This document shows, in pieces, positions 23,417 through 35,470 of a DNA stretch of 64,000 nt. Each line of letters opens with the position of its first letter. Position 1 is the first letter of the stretch. The notes beneath the pieces were generated by a model. It made no database searches and was not told the origin of the DNA. It saw only the letters and a program-made list of their open reading frames with translations. Both the position numbers and the translations under genes were made by a program. The stretch comes from Cristatella mucedo (lineage: Eukaryota; Bryozoa; Phylactolaemata; Cristatellidae): the NCBI GenBank assembly GCA_009760855.2, contig WPIO01000144.1:659501-723500 (forward strand). Direction: 5' to 3'.

Positions 23417-23823
23417 GCATAATTTGTAAAGCAACCTAAAAGAGATGGAGTTCTCGGAGGTTAAAAGGTGTTGCGCCTAGAACTGTTATTTTAGTACATG
23501 AAATTAATGGAATTTCATGTTTTCTACAGAAATAGCAGCAACTTCAGCACTCTATGAATCAGAACCTTAATCATGTTAGTGCTAGTCTGAAATATGCACT
23601 GCCAAGTGAAACGCTCATTGATGGTAGAATGCTTGTCAGTAGCCTCTGAAAATCCTACTAGGAAAATATCTCTGCACAGTTTTTGGAAATATTAAGTTCA
23701 GATTTAGACAAAATGTTACCCAAAGCTGCGACTGCCTCTGAGCTAAATTGTATAGCCAGCATCATAGATCACGTTTGAGGCCCTAGTCTTGTGGATGGTA
23801 GAAAAACTTTGGTACAATGTAAT

Positions 23824-23998
23824 TTATCCTGGTATTGCAATAAAAGCTACTTTAGTTTACCGGCAGTAGAGCCTTTACGGCTACCACCATTGCTTTCAGT
23901 GGCGATACAGAATCACCCACTGTGGGAGTCGAACCCTGGACCTCGGGACTGAGGTCGTGAAAAGCAACCGACTTACCTTATGCACAGTCACGGCTATA
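23824..23998 (-). mobile_element. SINE-2 copy a (tRNA-derived)
   Basis: Antisense copy of a SINE of about 175 bp. In sense it has an A-box-like head, a long self-complementary stem (CGACCTC/GAGGTC type), a B-box-like GGTTCGACTCC, and a 3' body with the CGCCACTG and GTAAAGGCTCT blocks shared by the other copies. This one is fairly diverged. Confidence 0.75.
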
Positions 23999-24049
23999 TC
24001 TTTGCAATAAAAAGCATAAGAATGTATCGGCTATTAACAAAAAATACGT

Positions 24050-26230
24050 CTTATCATCATATATTTCTTGTCGATTCATAGTAAAGTGCATTGGGCAGTC
24101 GACATGACTACAGGTGGCCAGATACCAAATGTTCGGCATTTACAGCATTTGAACGGAGCAGAATGGAGAATGGACTCGGAAATGCATTCTGCAGGTCCTC
24201 AAATGCTCCATTCGACACGGGGGCATTTCTGTTTAGCATTATCATGCAGGTCCACAGATTCCACAACGATCTACTGCTCCAAGCAGCCCTCGCAGACAGG
24301 GAGAAAGCCTTTCTGCTGAGTGAAATGGATAACGTTGCCACGCAAGAACGGCTTCCGAAGAAACGCCAAGCAGCCTGAAAGATCTTGTAAATTGTCAGTA
24401 GCAAGACAATCGGGCTGAAGTTGCCCGATCCTCTGTGTTGCCCCTATTGTGAATCAAATCCACATGGTCAGTCGTCCACGGATGTTGGGGAGATCACGAA
24501 ACCTCAGACAGCCATTGAAGACCACCGAAAACAGGTTCAACAGAGCACGAACAGCCTTCGAGTGAAGTTACTCAATTCTGTCAGCGTCCGGGTACTTGCT
24601 GGTGGACCTACATAGCTTATTCTCCACCTTGTGCAGAAGAGCCGTTATAACTGGATCGGGGGGGGGGTTTGAGTCCAAATACCAACTACACGTCCCACCA
24701 TCCCCGAAGTCGCTCAAAATCCAAAGGCCTCGCAATTGGCTCGTGCATCCAGAATGCTCTTCTTGCCTGAGTTAGCCCACGAGTAGCATTGCTTGTGCTG
24801 AAGAATGCCTCGGAATGCCTTTCCGCTATTGCTGCGATAAAGCATCTGCACCTGTGAAGCCTGCTAAGGGTTCCAACCTTGCTTCTGGGGGGCCAGGGAA
24901 GGCACATTGGACTCACGGCTCGAGTCCCGCCCCCACTGGTCTTTCCCAAAAGTAGGTGATCCTTTACAAGGCGTCTATCAAGAGTAAGCAAGTCAATCGA
25001 TACGGTCTCAACCGAACGGCAGAAGTGAGCCTATTCACGGGCTGCCATGCAGACATCAAAGACAAAAACCCATTTCTCCACAAAAACTGATAGCTAATAA
25101 AGGTCCGGCTCAGGCCGGAGGTTCTTCCGATCCAGAAGTTCTAAAGTGGGAAGCCGTCATGTCACTCGTTTCCGCTTAATAATAGCTTGACCGCCGTCAG
25201 CACCTTGCAAGTACTCTCGGGGGGACTACTGGAGGTGCCCGAAGCCGTTTTCTGGGTTTGGCTGTGGCACGAGCACGAACTCCCGTAGCCTGAAGGGCAA
25301 AGGCCGGGAAACCGTTTTTTCGCAGCTGACTAAAACATGGCGGTTAAAAGGTCGCCCTAGCACTACAAAGGAAAGGACGGACCAAGGGCAGTACTCCTGT
25401 AATAAATCTCAGTAGGCGCAGTACTGCCAAACGGAACCTCCCATCGGAGGATGAACGACCCAATACTCACGTGGTGGCTTTGCGGAAATATCCTCCAATG
25501 TCTAAGCGAGCTCCTCCTTGGTAACGCCCAGGTGAACTCCTGCTAACACTACCTGGACTGACCGGTCGAGCTATTGCCAGGCACCCGGGTAGGTCTTGAC
25601 TAGGGCACCGGCTCCGGGGCGGGCTGCTTCCTCAATATGGAACCCTAGTTCCGCAAGCATCTTCGGATTACTGTCAAACTCATAGTTCAGACCAGGTAGG
25701 GGTGTCGGGCATCAGCCATGCCAGCCATCTCCAAGGGATTCCTTCCGTTGTAGCTTCTCTCTCTTCCGCCGTCGATGCCAGTACTACCATCCCCACCAGC
25801 TGGGTGATTCCATTAATGGGCGGGGCCTGCCGGTCCAGCACTCTTGACACCCATAATCGCTGAAGTAGCAGAAGCATACGATACCCCAGGCGAAGCCTTG
25901 GCAGTGTCCTAGGGTCCCAAGCAGGGCCCCTCCGCATTCCCTCGCAGGGGAAAATATCTGTTACATTCCAGCCACAGAACACAGCAACTACAATGGAAGC
26001 CCCCCCCCCAGTCCAAGCTGCAACAAAGCGAAAACGACAAAAGTTAAGTCATCCGTCATATAAAATTAGTCAAGAAACAATACCAAAGCAAGTCGAAAGA
26101 CTCAGGCCAGTGTGTAACGCCTAGACAGAAACAGCTCAAGGCCGGAAGTTACCTAACGTTGTGCTCTAAACAAATGCACGGCATGAGTTAGCCAGGGCAA
26201 GAGGACTAGAACGAACTATCAACAAAAACA
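24050..26230. other. GC-rich block of unknown nature
   Basis: This stretch is clearly richer in G+C than its neighbours, with homopolymer C/G runs at 24660 and 25998. Fragmentary ORFs of 80-100 codons occur on both strands, for example 24091-24378 (+), 24686-24991 (-) and 25680-25982 (-). None shows a motif I can name. The pattern suggests a decayed coding element, possibly a retroelement or captured gene, but no frame links the pieces. The same uncertainty applies to the block at 36.86-37.55 kb. Confidence 0.35.
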
Positions 26231-26329
26231 AACCAGGGGCACTAGCTAAAGAAAAGCAAAAGAAAGCTACGCTTGATCAAAATTCACGAATGTTGCTGCC
26301 AAGATGGGACAATATTATTCTATTATTAT

Positions 26330-27177
26330 ATCGACAGCAGAGTCTGGAAGAGTGCACAGTGTGGCAGTGCTGGCAGTAATTCCGGCACAGTGCTCTACAC
26401 CTACTCTTGTCGATTCTTCCTATTTATGAAAACCGTTCACTCGTTAATGAAATGTGTCTGTCAATACAAGCACTTGCAAAGCATCTCACTTTATTTCTGG
26501 TTTTGAATGTTTTGGCGAGTCGGAGGCGTGAGAGTGTTGTTTAGTATCCACTTGAACGTCAATGGTCAAACATAACTAAAATAGCCTTCGATAGTTGCAA
26601 AATTGATGATTTTTCAGATTTAGCTTCGTATGGTTACACTGTGCATATAGAGCTATACATGTACATCACATTAATATCCTTACGTGACGGAGCTTGGACG
26701 TTTCGCAGGATTTGTGTTCTATTTCTCTGGCAATCTAGGCGGACTATGTACTCCAATTGTGATACAGCTGCCATTTCAACAAAAGGCGTCGTGCAACTGT
26801 GGTTTTATCCATTTTGAAGCAAATCGAATTATAAATTAATGAACTAAATTGTACACCACTATCCGTGGACAATCTCATGTAATCTCATTGGCTCTCAATC
26901 TCAATCTCGATATCATTAGCTCCAATTGCATAGCCCACTCAACATTTTCCGACAAAAATAAGGCACTATTCAAAACTAGTCACTGAAAGCTGGATGGACT
27001 GCACTATTGAGACCATACGCAGACAACACGCTTACACAATGGCAAACAAAATGCGGGTATAATGACAAAAGTCTTGATTCTATTGTTTCTAATCTAAATC
27101 CGTGGAAGCGGCAGCTGTATAGCATAAGTAGAGATAATAATTATTTTCATCATCATCAAAAAAATACCTTCGATCTA
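26330..27177 (+). repeat. Array unit 0, partial (second half)
   Basis: Matches the second half of the later units, from the block near ACACCTACT through the GGATGGACTGCA landmark. It is cut at the right by LINE-2. The first half of this unit is missing. Confidence 0.7.
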
Positions 27178-28600
27178 ATGCAATGTAATATATCTCCGCC
27201 TGTAACTGCACAAAGCCATAAAGACTATGTGGGTGTTACGTGGAAGGGGAAGTTTTTAATAGCCCACTCACAGCCCAAGTGGCTTTTGGTACTCATTCTT
27301 TAGCCTACAGAGTTCATCGCATGCATTAAAGAGAAAGTGCAAAGTATAGTAGTGCCAGGAGAACAGTTGAGATAGTGAGTAGTATGAAAGTAGCAGCTCA
27401 GGACCGCTGAAAAGATGAGCGATAGTCGGCAGCAGGAGAGTAGTTGTCGTTGCATAAGAATCGTGGAAGCGAGTTCCCCGTAGAGAAACTGGAGAGCTAA
27501 AGCCTATTTAGCCAGCGTTCTTTAAGGGTAGGAATAGAATAGGTAATGTAATGTCCAGATATTACCCAAAGGCAAGAAGAGGCTGAGACGGGTGCAGCCG
27601 TTTAGCTAGGTATAAAGGAGGCAAGCCGTGGCGGGCCTTGTGGTGAGATTAATAACTTAGCTCTTTATCCGTTGATCAACCTGCATCCATCCTAGCTCTT
27701 TTAGAGCAAAGTAGACACGTGCTCAAACCTCTGGGACTTGAAGACTAGCCTTGCAGCCATATTCATAGTCTGCTGCAGTGTCCTAGTCACTTTCTTTTGT
27801 AGCCCAGCCAAAATGAAATTACAATAATCAAGCCGAGACAGAACTAAGCAGCTAGTTCAATATTTTTGCAAGCCACTGTGGAAGAGAGCTGCTAATCTTG
27901 GATAGTGATCGGTGATGATAGCTAGCTGTAGAAGCAATCTTCTGAATGAAGCTTTTAAAATGTATGCACCTGTAGAAAGAGAAACCTAACTTTCGAGCAG
28001 GTGGTGATGGTTGCACAACAACATCACCTATTAGCAGAGCAAAGCATTTTAGTCCAGCTACTCGCTTAGGGTGCTGTATGAGCAGCAGTTCGGTTTTGTC
28101 GTCATTTAGTTTCAAGACGTTTTCCGCCATTCAGGATCGAGCGTTGGCAAGACAAGCATTTAGATTATAAGCCATTCCAGAGATTGGAAGATTTGAAGGA
28201 CTTAGGGAAAAACCCTTTTCCAAAGATGCATTAATAATCTCGGTTATGGCAGTGCTAAGTTGGTCTGCCAATGAACTCCAAAGAGATGATGAGCCGAGCT
28301 CTTTTTGGCGGACCTAATTAAGGCTGCAAAATCGCATACAGAAATTCTGAAAAACCTTTTACGAAAGGTCACAGTCACCTTAACTTGATAGGGCTATACG
28401 GAGGCGCGAATGTGTACGATTCCTTTAGTAAATAAGGCTGAAAACAGTTTGGATGAGCCGCTACTATCACGGAAATCAAGACTCTCAGCATTAGCCAGTA
28501 AATGATTCGCTTCTATGTAAAACTGTTCAGGGTCCGCCTGACAAAAGAATTGAATTTTCCAATAACAAAAAGACCTCTAGTATTTTGAAGCTTCCGTGTG
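27178..28600 (-). mobile_element. LINE-2 copy at the unit 0/1 junction
   Basis: Antisense LINE-2 with its 3' end at the left, including the segment ending GTAACTGCACAAAGCC-type followed by the tail. It extends into the reverse transcriptase at the right. Removing it restores the usual 2.3-kb spacing between units 0 and 1. The right boundary is approximate. Confidence 0.75.
27852..28130 (-). pseudogene. LINE-2 reverse-transcriptase fragment
   Basis: 92-codon remnant. It starts just downstream of the catalytic core, with LKLNDDKTELL near residue 6, a RKLGFSF-type block near residue 46 and LPQWLAK near the end. This order is the same as in LINE-1 (LKLNDDKTNLL, RNLGVIF) and is typical of L2/CR1 elements. 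The frame is closed on both sides. Confidence 0.7.
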
Positions 28601-30900
28601 TATTAGAAGACACACCGAGAAATCAATCTCTTTATAATGAATCTTCCATTTCCTGAGTGTACCGAGCATAGCTGGCCAGGGCTAAGGCAGGTAATAGCTT
28701 GCAATTGATCACTTGCAGTCACGTGAGCTATAAATTCAAACCCTAGACGGTGTTTTCTTTAATAATATATAAAGTGCAGTTGTGAGCCATCTTTTTGGAT
28801 ATGACAGCTCTATGCCTACTTGACCTGGCACAGCTGCCCGGGTATTTAGATAACAATTGGAGGTCATTAGGTGAGAACCCACGTGCCCCTTACAAAGAGG
28901 ACATATGCCCAATCTAATTCATTTTCTCGTTCAACTGCTTAAAAAAGACGGGTTTTCCCGCAAAAAATTTGGCTGTTGCCCGAGAACGCTCAAGCGGACT
29001 TGCACGAGACTTAATGCGTAAAACTGTAATGCCCTTCTGCATCACCATGAATTGAACGTGCAGTGTTGTCACCTTTCATCTAGGAAGGTCAGCATTAACC
29101 CGGCCATGGCTTTGGATAGTGGCCTATGGCAGACAATCGGGTGGCCTAGATTTAGTTTGCAGCAGTAACAATCATTACCCAAGACGAAGCAACATTCCAA
29201 GGGTGGCAATACAGCCTCCGAGGAAAGTTCAACCGGAACGCTTGGTGCTTGCCAGCACGTGTGCAGGCCGGCACCATGCAAACTCCATTTTAAAAATCTA
29301 ACCGTTAAATGGCGGTTGTAATTGGTGAGTACAAGTAGGTCCCGGCGTGCGACGACCCGCAGTGAACAGCCTATCAGAGGCACTGGCAGTCGTTGCAGTG
29401 ATGGTAGCAACTCAGCAAAATCTGCTTCGACAAGTAAAGCATTCGAGCTGCATACATTCACCTTCGATCCTCCACCCTATTAGAACAGCACAGACTTATG
29501 TATTTTGTAGGAAACTTAAAGGTAGTAAAACCGCGGTATTATGTGCTGCCAAGTGGCCACCACCAGCAGCCGCATGAGTTTTGACTTCTATTCACTTAAA
29601 TTAAAAAAATATAAATATAATTCATTCATATAGCGCCCCAAGAGAACTTAATCTCTATTCAGGCGCTTCACATATGCCTCGGGGCTCGAGCCCACGACCT
29701 CAGTCAGACCTTGGTCGGGGCGAGCACCTTAACCGCTAGACCAAACCAGCTCGGCGAAATTAAATAGCCTTGACCTTACATACATTATGGCCTCTGCCGG
29801 TTTCCACTTCTTTGCCCAGGCTATCGAGCCGTTCTTGCAACAATAACGACGGCGACATAAAATTGAGGTTTTCAAAAGTATTTGAAGTGGAGACCACGTG
29901 TCTCTAATCTAGTGCCCTATTTCGGAAACGCACGGAGGTACGATGTTGATCTCGATATCGATCGGGATGAGACTTCATTGAACCGGCCGGACGATGTAAA
30001 ACTCGCCGATGTCATGTTTAACTGACCGAGACGATGTTAAACTATCAGGCACGATACTAGACTCTCAAAGGCGATATAAAATAGTGACTGAATAGACTGA
30101 TTTTGCATTGAGCAGTTGCCCTGACAATTAGCCAGGCATCCTGCTCTACAGTTACTATATCTGAGCCTTCTTATTGATAATAACTGATTCGCTCATTCGT
30201 AAAATGTGAGAGTCAAAATGAGCACTCGCATACCACATTTACGGTTTTGAAAATATAGACACTACGGCGGCAAGACAGAGCTCTTGGTATATATTCGAAC
30301 GACAATAGTCAAGCTCAGCCGTAATAACTTCGAATCTTTGTAGAATTTATATTTTTTTTCCTGTCGAGCTTTATGTAATTAAACTATACGTATCGAGCTA
30401 TACATTTACATCGCCTTGTTATTATTCCGTGACTAAACACAGGTTTTCAACAGTACGGCGTTTAATTTCCCGGGCAATCCAGACGGCCTAAGTATATAAA
30501 TGGAAATAAAAATACCATTAAAATCAAACAAAACCAAGGAAAGACGTCTTGCAACGGCTGCGGTTTGTATTCCAACTTACAGCGAACAATGTTAAGGATT
30601 AAACAAGCAGATTTACACAATTCATCATGGCCCATCTCATGCAATGGACTAAAATTGCCTAGCCTTCCCTTAATTTCCTTACCAAAATAAAGTGCAATTT
30701 CAAAATTACGCTCTGTAAACTGGATCGACGGCACTATTTAGATCATATATAAACCACGGGCTTGCAAAATGTAAACAAATAGCGCGCATAATGACGATAT
30801 TTGTTGTTTTTTTAGTTTCTAATCTGAATTCATGGGAGCTACAGCTCATTTGCTGAGGTAATGATAATACTAACGATCGACGTCATGGAAATAATTCGTT
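28601..30900 (+). repeat. Array unit 1
   Basis: Full unit. It carries a SINE-1 insertion (29606-29756) absent from the other units. Internal subrepeats lie at about 29985-30085. Confidence 0.8.
29606..29756 (-). mobile_element. SINE-1 copy c, best preserved
   Basis: In sense: A-box TGGTCTAGCGGTTAAGGT, B-box GGGCTCGAGCCC, then the stem-loop (AGCGCC/GGCGCT around GAGATTAAGTTCTC) and an AT-rich tail. Target-site duplication AAATTAAA at 29598-29605 and 29757-29764. The other array units are empty at this position. Confidence 0.88.
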
Positions 30901-33245
30901 TGATAGAGCACCCTTTGAGAAATCAATCTCTTTTTATGCACTTTACATTTGCTTATTGCACCGAGGCCGGCTGGCCAGGGCTAAGAAAAGCAATAGCTTA
31001 CAATTGAATACTTGCAGTCACGTGAGCTGTAAATTTGAATCCTGGGCGGTGTTTTCTTAAATATTGAATAAAATTCAGTAGTGCGACGCTTTTTGAAAAT
31101 GGCAGCTCTGTCGCTATTTGAAATATCACGGAGGCCCGGGTACTGCTGCTCCCGCTATAGCTCATCCTTTTCAACGGTCTTGAGCTGCCACTGCTATGCT
31201 AGTCACTACCTCAACTGCTCTCCTAACTCCGGTTTGCTTCCCACTTTCTCTTTGTTGCGGGAGACGAAGTCTGTTGGCTGCCAAATACGTACCGAAAGCC
31301 GCGTAGGCTGTGAGTGGGCTATACCAAACTCTCCTGCGTAACACCCACATGGTTTTTATGAGTTTATGTAGTTACACAAGGTGATGCATTTTGATAAGAA
31401 TTGGAGGTCTTTGCGAGAGAACCCGCGTGAGCGTTATAAAGATGATGTGTGCCCATTATAATCCATGTTTTCGTGTGAATGCTTAAAAGAAGACGGCTTG
31501 CTCGTGGACATTTCGGCTTTAGATCGAGAACGCTCAGGCGGACTTGCACGATATTTTATGTGTAAAACTATAGTGCCATTTCACCTCACTGTGAATAAAA
31601 CGTGCAGTGTTGCAAATTTTACTCTAGGAATATCAGCACTAACCCCAAGCATGGCTGTCGATGGCGGAGCATGGTGGACGATCGGGTGGCTCAGATTTCT
31701 TTTGCAGCAGTAGTAATCATTACCCTAAAAAGGCAACGTTCCAAGCGTAGCATAGCAGCCTCCGAGGAGTTTTCTACCGGAAAAAAATGAATCTTGCGAA
31801 CACGGGTGCACACTTACTCAATGCAAACCTCTTTTACAAAAGCTATCCGTTAAAACGTGTTCCTAATAAGTGAGTACAAGTAGGTACCGGTGTGCGATGA
31901 CCCGCGATAATGAGCCGGTCAGAATCATTGGTAGTCTTTGCAGCGAAGGTAACTACTTGGCAAAAACGTGTCTCTAAAACTTAAAAATCTGAACCACAAA
32001 AATGTACGTAAGTTCATCCGCCCTATTTGAACAGCGCCGCCTAATGAATTTTGTAACCGACTTGAAGGTAGTAGAACCACAGTGCTACTTGCTGGGAAGT
32101 TTCCACCGCCAGTAACAGGAAGAGTTAAAACTTCCATTCACTCAAAGTAAATAACCTTGACCGGACATGCATGCTTTCTGGCCTCTGCCGGTTATCAAGT
32201 ACTTCGCCCAAGCTATTTAACCGTTGGTACGGTGATAACGGTGGCGATGAAAAAAAGAGGTGTTCAAAGTATTTGGAGCAGCGACCACGCGTCTCTGCTC
32301 CAATGCCCAATATAGGAAAAATACGGAAGTACAATGTTCATCTCAATGTTAATCTAGATTTGACTACATTAAACCGGCCGGGCGATAGTAAACTTGCCGA
32401 GACGATGTCAAACTAGCAGACGCGATATTAAACTTGCAGAGACGAGACTATATGAACTAGCGTCTGGATAAACAGATCTTCTGTAGAGCTGCTGCCCTAA
32501 CGATTAGCCGACAGCCTGCTCTATACCAACTATAGCCAAGCCTTCTTATTTATAATAACTGATTCACTCGTTCCAAAAATTTGATGCCAAAATGAGCACT
32601 CACCTAGCACCTTACCCCATTTTCGGTTTTGAAAATGCAGACGCGACGGTGGCATGACAGAGCTCTTAGCATCTATTTGAACGTCAAAATTCAAGCTCAG
32701 TGTAATAACCTCAGATTGTTGCAGAATTTATTATTTTTTCACTTTGAACTTTATGTAATTACACTATAAACATAGAGCTGCACATATACATCACATTTGT
32801 ACTGTTACGTGACTGGGTGTAGGCGCTTCAGTGGTACAGCGAACAATTTCCAGTGCAATATAGGCGGTCTATGTATTTCAATAGAAATGCAGCTATTGTT
32901 TCAACAACAGGCATCGTGATGCTACAGTTTTTATCTCACATTACAATAAACAGTGCTCGGTACTGACCGACTAAATTGTACACCCTTATTCTGGAGCAAT
33001 CTCATGCAATAGACTTCGAATGCATAGCCCGCCCCACATTTTCCAACTAAAATAAGGCGCTAATCCAAAACTAGGCATTGTAAAGTGGATGGACTGCATT
33101 ATCAAGACCATATGTAGACAACCGGCTTGCATAATGTCAACGCACTATGGGCGCAATAATAAATTCCAATCTAAACTCACGGAAGCGACTGCTGTATGGC
33201 AGAGGTAATGACAATACTAATTATTTACATGATTATAATAAATCG
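30901..33245 (+). repeat. Array unit 2
   Basis: Full unit. It carries a 245-bp LINE-2 3' end (31141-31385) between CCCGGGTA and TTTTGATAAG, where units 1, 3 and 4 run straight through. Internal subrepeats lie at about 32390-32450. Confidence 0.8.
31141..31385 (+). mobile_element. LINE-2 3' end, 5'-truncated
   Basis: Encodes the last ~65 residues of LINE-2 (ending CEWAIPNSPA, compare CEWAIQNSPA at 52.3 kb), then the 3' untranslated region with CTGCGTAACACCCACATGG and the family's 3' end. Confidence 0.82.
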
Positions 33246-35470
33246 TTGGATAGAGCGCCCTCTGAGAAATGAATCTTTTTCTATGCACTTTACATTTTTT
33301 AAGTGCACCGAGGCTGGCTGGCCGGAACCAAGAAAGGCAAATGCTTACAGTCGAGTACTTGCAGTCTCGTGATCTGTAAATTTGAACCGTGGACGGTAGC
33401 CACGATGGCACACTAGGTAACGTGGTTGCTTTCACGACCTCGATCCCGAGGTCGTGGGTTCGAATCCTGTGGTTGGCGATTCTTTATCTACACTGCTAGC
33501 GGTGGTAATAGCCATAAAGGCTCTTCTGTCGCTATACAAAAAGAGGCTGTTTAATCAGCTAGGATTTTCCTTTTCTTTAATATTGAATGCAGTTCTGTTG
33601 TGCGACGCCATTTGGAAACGGCAGCTCTGTCGCGATTCAAAACGGCACGGTGGCCCGGGTATTTCGATAATAATTGGAGGTCTTTGAGTAAGAACTCGTT
33701 GGTGAGCTACAAAGATAATGTATGCCCATTCTATATCATTTTCTTGTTCGAAAGTTTAAAAAAAGGACGGATTGCTCTCGGAAATGTTATCTGTAGCTCG
33801 AATACGCTCCAGTGGACTTGCACGAGATTTAATGTGAATAAATATAGTGCCATTCTGCATCACTGTGAATAAAACGTGCAGTGTTACAACCTACGCTCTA
33901 TGAAGGTCGGCACTAACCCCAGGCATGGCTTGGTGGCGTACGGCAGAAATCGGGTGGCCGAGATTTCGTTTGCAGCCGTGATATTCAGTTTCCTGAAAAA
34001 GAAACATTCCAAGCGTCGGAATGCAGCCTCCGAGGAACCTTTTACCGGAAAGCACGGGGCTTGCGAGCACGTTTGCACACTTACTCAATGCAAACAACAT
34101 GTCCACAAGCTAACCGTTGCACGGTGTTTGCAGTGAGTACAAATAGGTTCCGGCGTGCGGCGACCCGCCATGAACAGCCTATCAGAGTCGCAGGCAGTCT
34201 TTACGGCAAAGGTAAAAAGGTGCTTCGAAAAGTCAAACATTTGAAACGCATACATTTCCCTTAGTTCATCTGCCCTACTCCAACAGTGCCGCCTAATCAT
34301 TCTTTTACCAACTTAAAGGTATTAAGACTGAGGTGTAAGTTGCTGTGAAGTTGCCTCCTCCAATAGCCGGAAGTGATTAGACCTATTATTCACTTCAATA
34401 AAATAACCTTTACTGGGCATGCTTTTTGGTTTCTGCCTGTATCAAGTTCTTTGCCCAAGCTATCAAATTGATCATGCGGCATGAAAGGCGGCGATGAAAA
34501 TTTGAGGCGCTTTATTTGAACCAGAGACCACACGTTTCCACTTCCATGGACTGTATAGGAAACGGGCAGAGCTACGGTGTTGATATGAGACTACATTGAA
34601 CTGGACAATCGATTTTGAACTCCCGAGACGATCTTAAACTTGCCGAGACGATGTTAAACTATCCGACACGATATTAAACTAGCAGAGGCGTGACGAAATA
34701 GCGACTAGATAGAATGATCTTGTGTAGAGCCGTTGCCTGGACGAGTAGCCCGGCAGCCTGACTTACACCTACTGTAGCCGAACCTTTCTATTTAGAATAT
34801 GCGATTCACTCGTTCCTAAAATTTGAGGGTCAAACTGAGACTAGCATGGCACCTTAGTTTATTTCCGGTTAGGAAAATGTAGATGCGACGGCGGCGTGAC
34901 AGAGCTCTTAGTCTCCATTCAAACGTCAATAGTCAAGCTTAGCCATAATAACCTCTGACCGTTGAAGAATTTATGAGTTTGCCACTTTGAGCTTTAGGTA
35001 ATTACATTATACGTATAGATCTATGGATTTATATCACATTTTTATTATTACGCGACTTAGCAACGGCGTTTCAACAGTAAGGCGTTCAGTTTCCCGGGCT
35101 ATCCAGACAGCCTGTGTTATTTAATGTGCAATAAAGTTGCATTTCAAAAACAGAAGGCACGCAACTATGGTTTTTATTCCACTTTAAAGCAAACAGTGTT
35201 CTGGATCGAATGACTAAGTTAAACACCACTATACGTGGGCAAAGTCATTTTCCGACTAAATAAGGTGCTAATTCAAACCTAGGCACAGAATAATGAGTGG
35301 ACTGCATTGTTGAGACCATATGTAGACAACAAGCTGCATAATATCAAGAAATTGTCCGCATAATGACAAAATGCGTTGTTCGTTAATTTCTAATTCAAAT
35401 CCACGGAAGCGACTGCTGTATGGCAGAAGTAACGATAATAACAGTAATCTACGTCATCATAATAATACTT
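33246..35470 (+). repeat. Array unit 3
   Basis: Full unit, with a SINE-2 insertion (33398-33572) that the other units lack. Subrepeats of the GACGATGTTAAACT type at about 34610-34700 are clearest here. Confidence 0.8.
33398..33572 (+). mobile_element. SINE-2 copy b, well preserved
   Basis: A-box-like head at 33403-33430, then a self-complementary arm pair (CACGACCTCG and CGAGGTCGTG), B-box GGTTCGAATCC, and a 3' body ending with the AAAAAGAGGCTGTTTAATCA block. It interrupts a segment that is continuous in units 1, 2 and 4. Confidence 0.85.

Larger units (their letters stand above)
19380..23475 (+). mobile_element. LINE-1 copy E, old, with two nested insertions
   Basis: A diverged plus-strand LINE-1 that can be followed from the endonuclease-reverse transcriptase linker (about 19450, equivalent to AKSSFYRN in copy A) through the reverse transcriptase to the 3' stem-loop at 23425-23470. 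It is interrupted at 20459-21084 by a minus-strand copy and at about 22128-23416 by a plus-strand copy. Its own frame is destroyed by stops and frameshifts. The C-terminal stretch at 21.4-21.7 kb keeps recognisable coding similarity. The start before 19380 is unclear. Confidence 0.8.
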
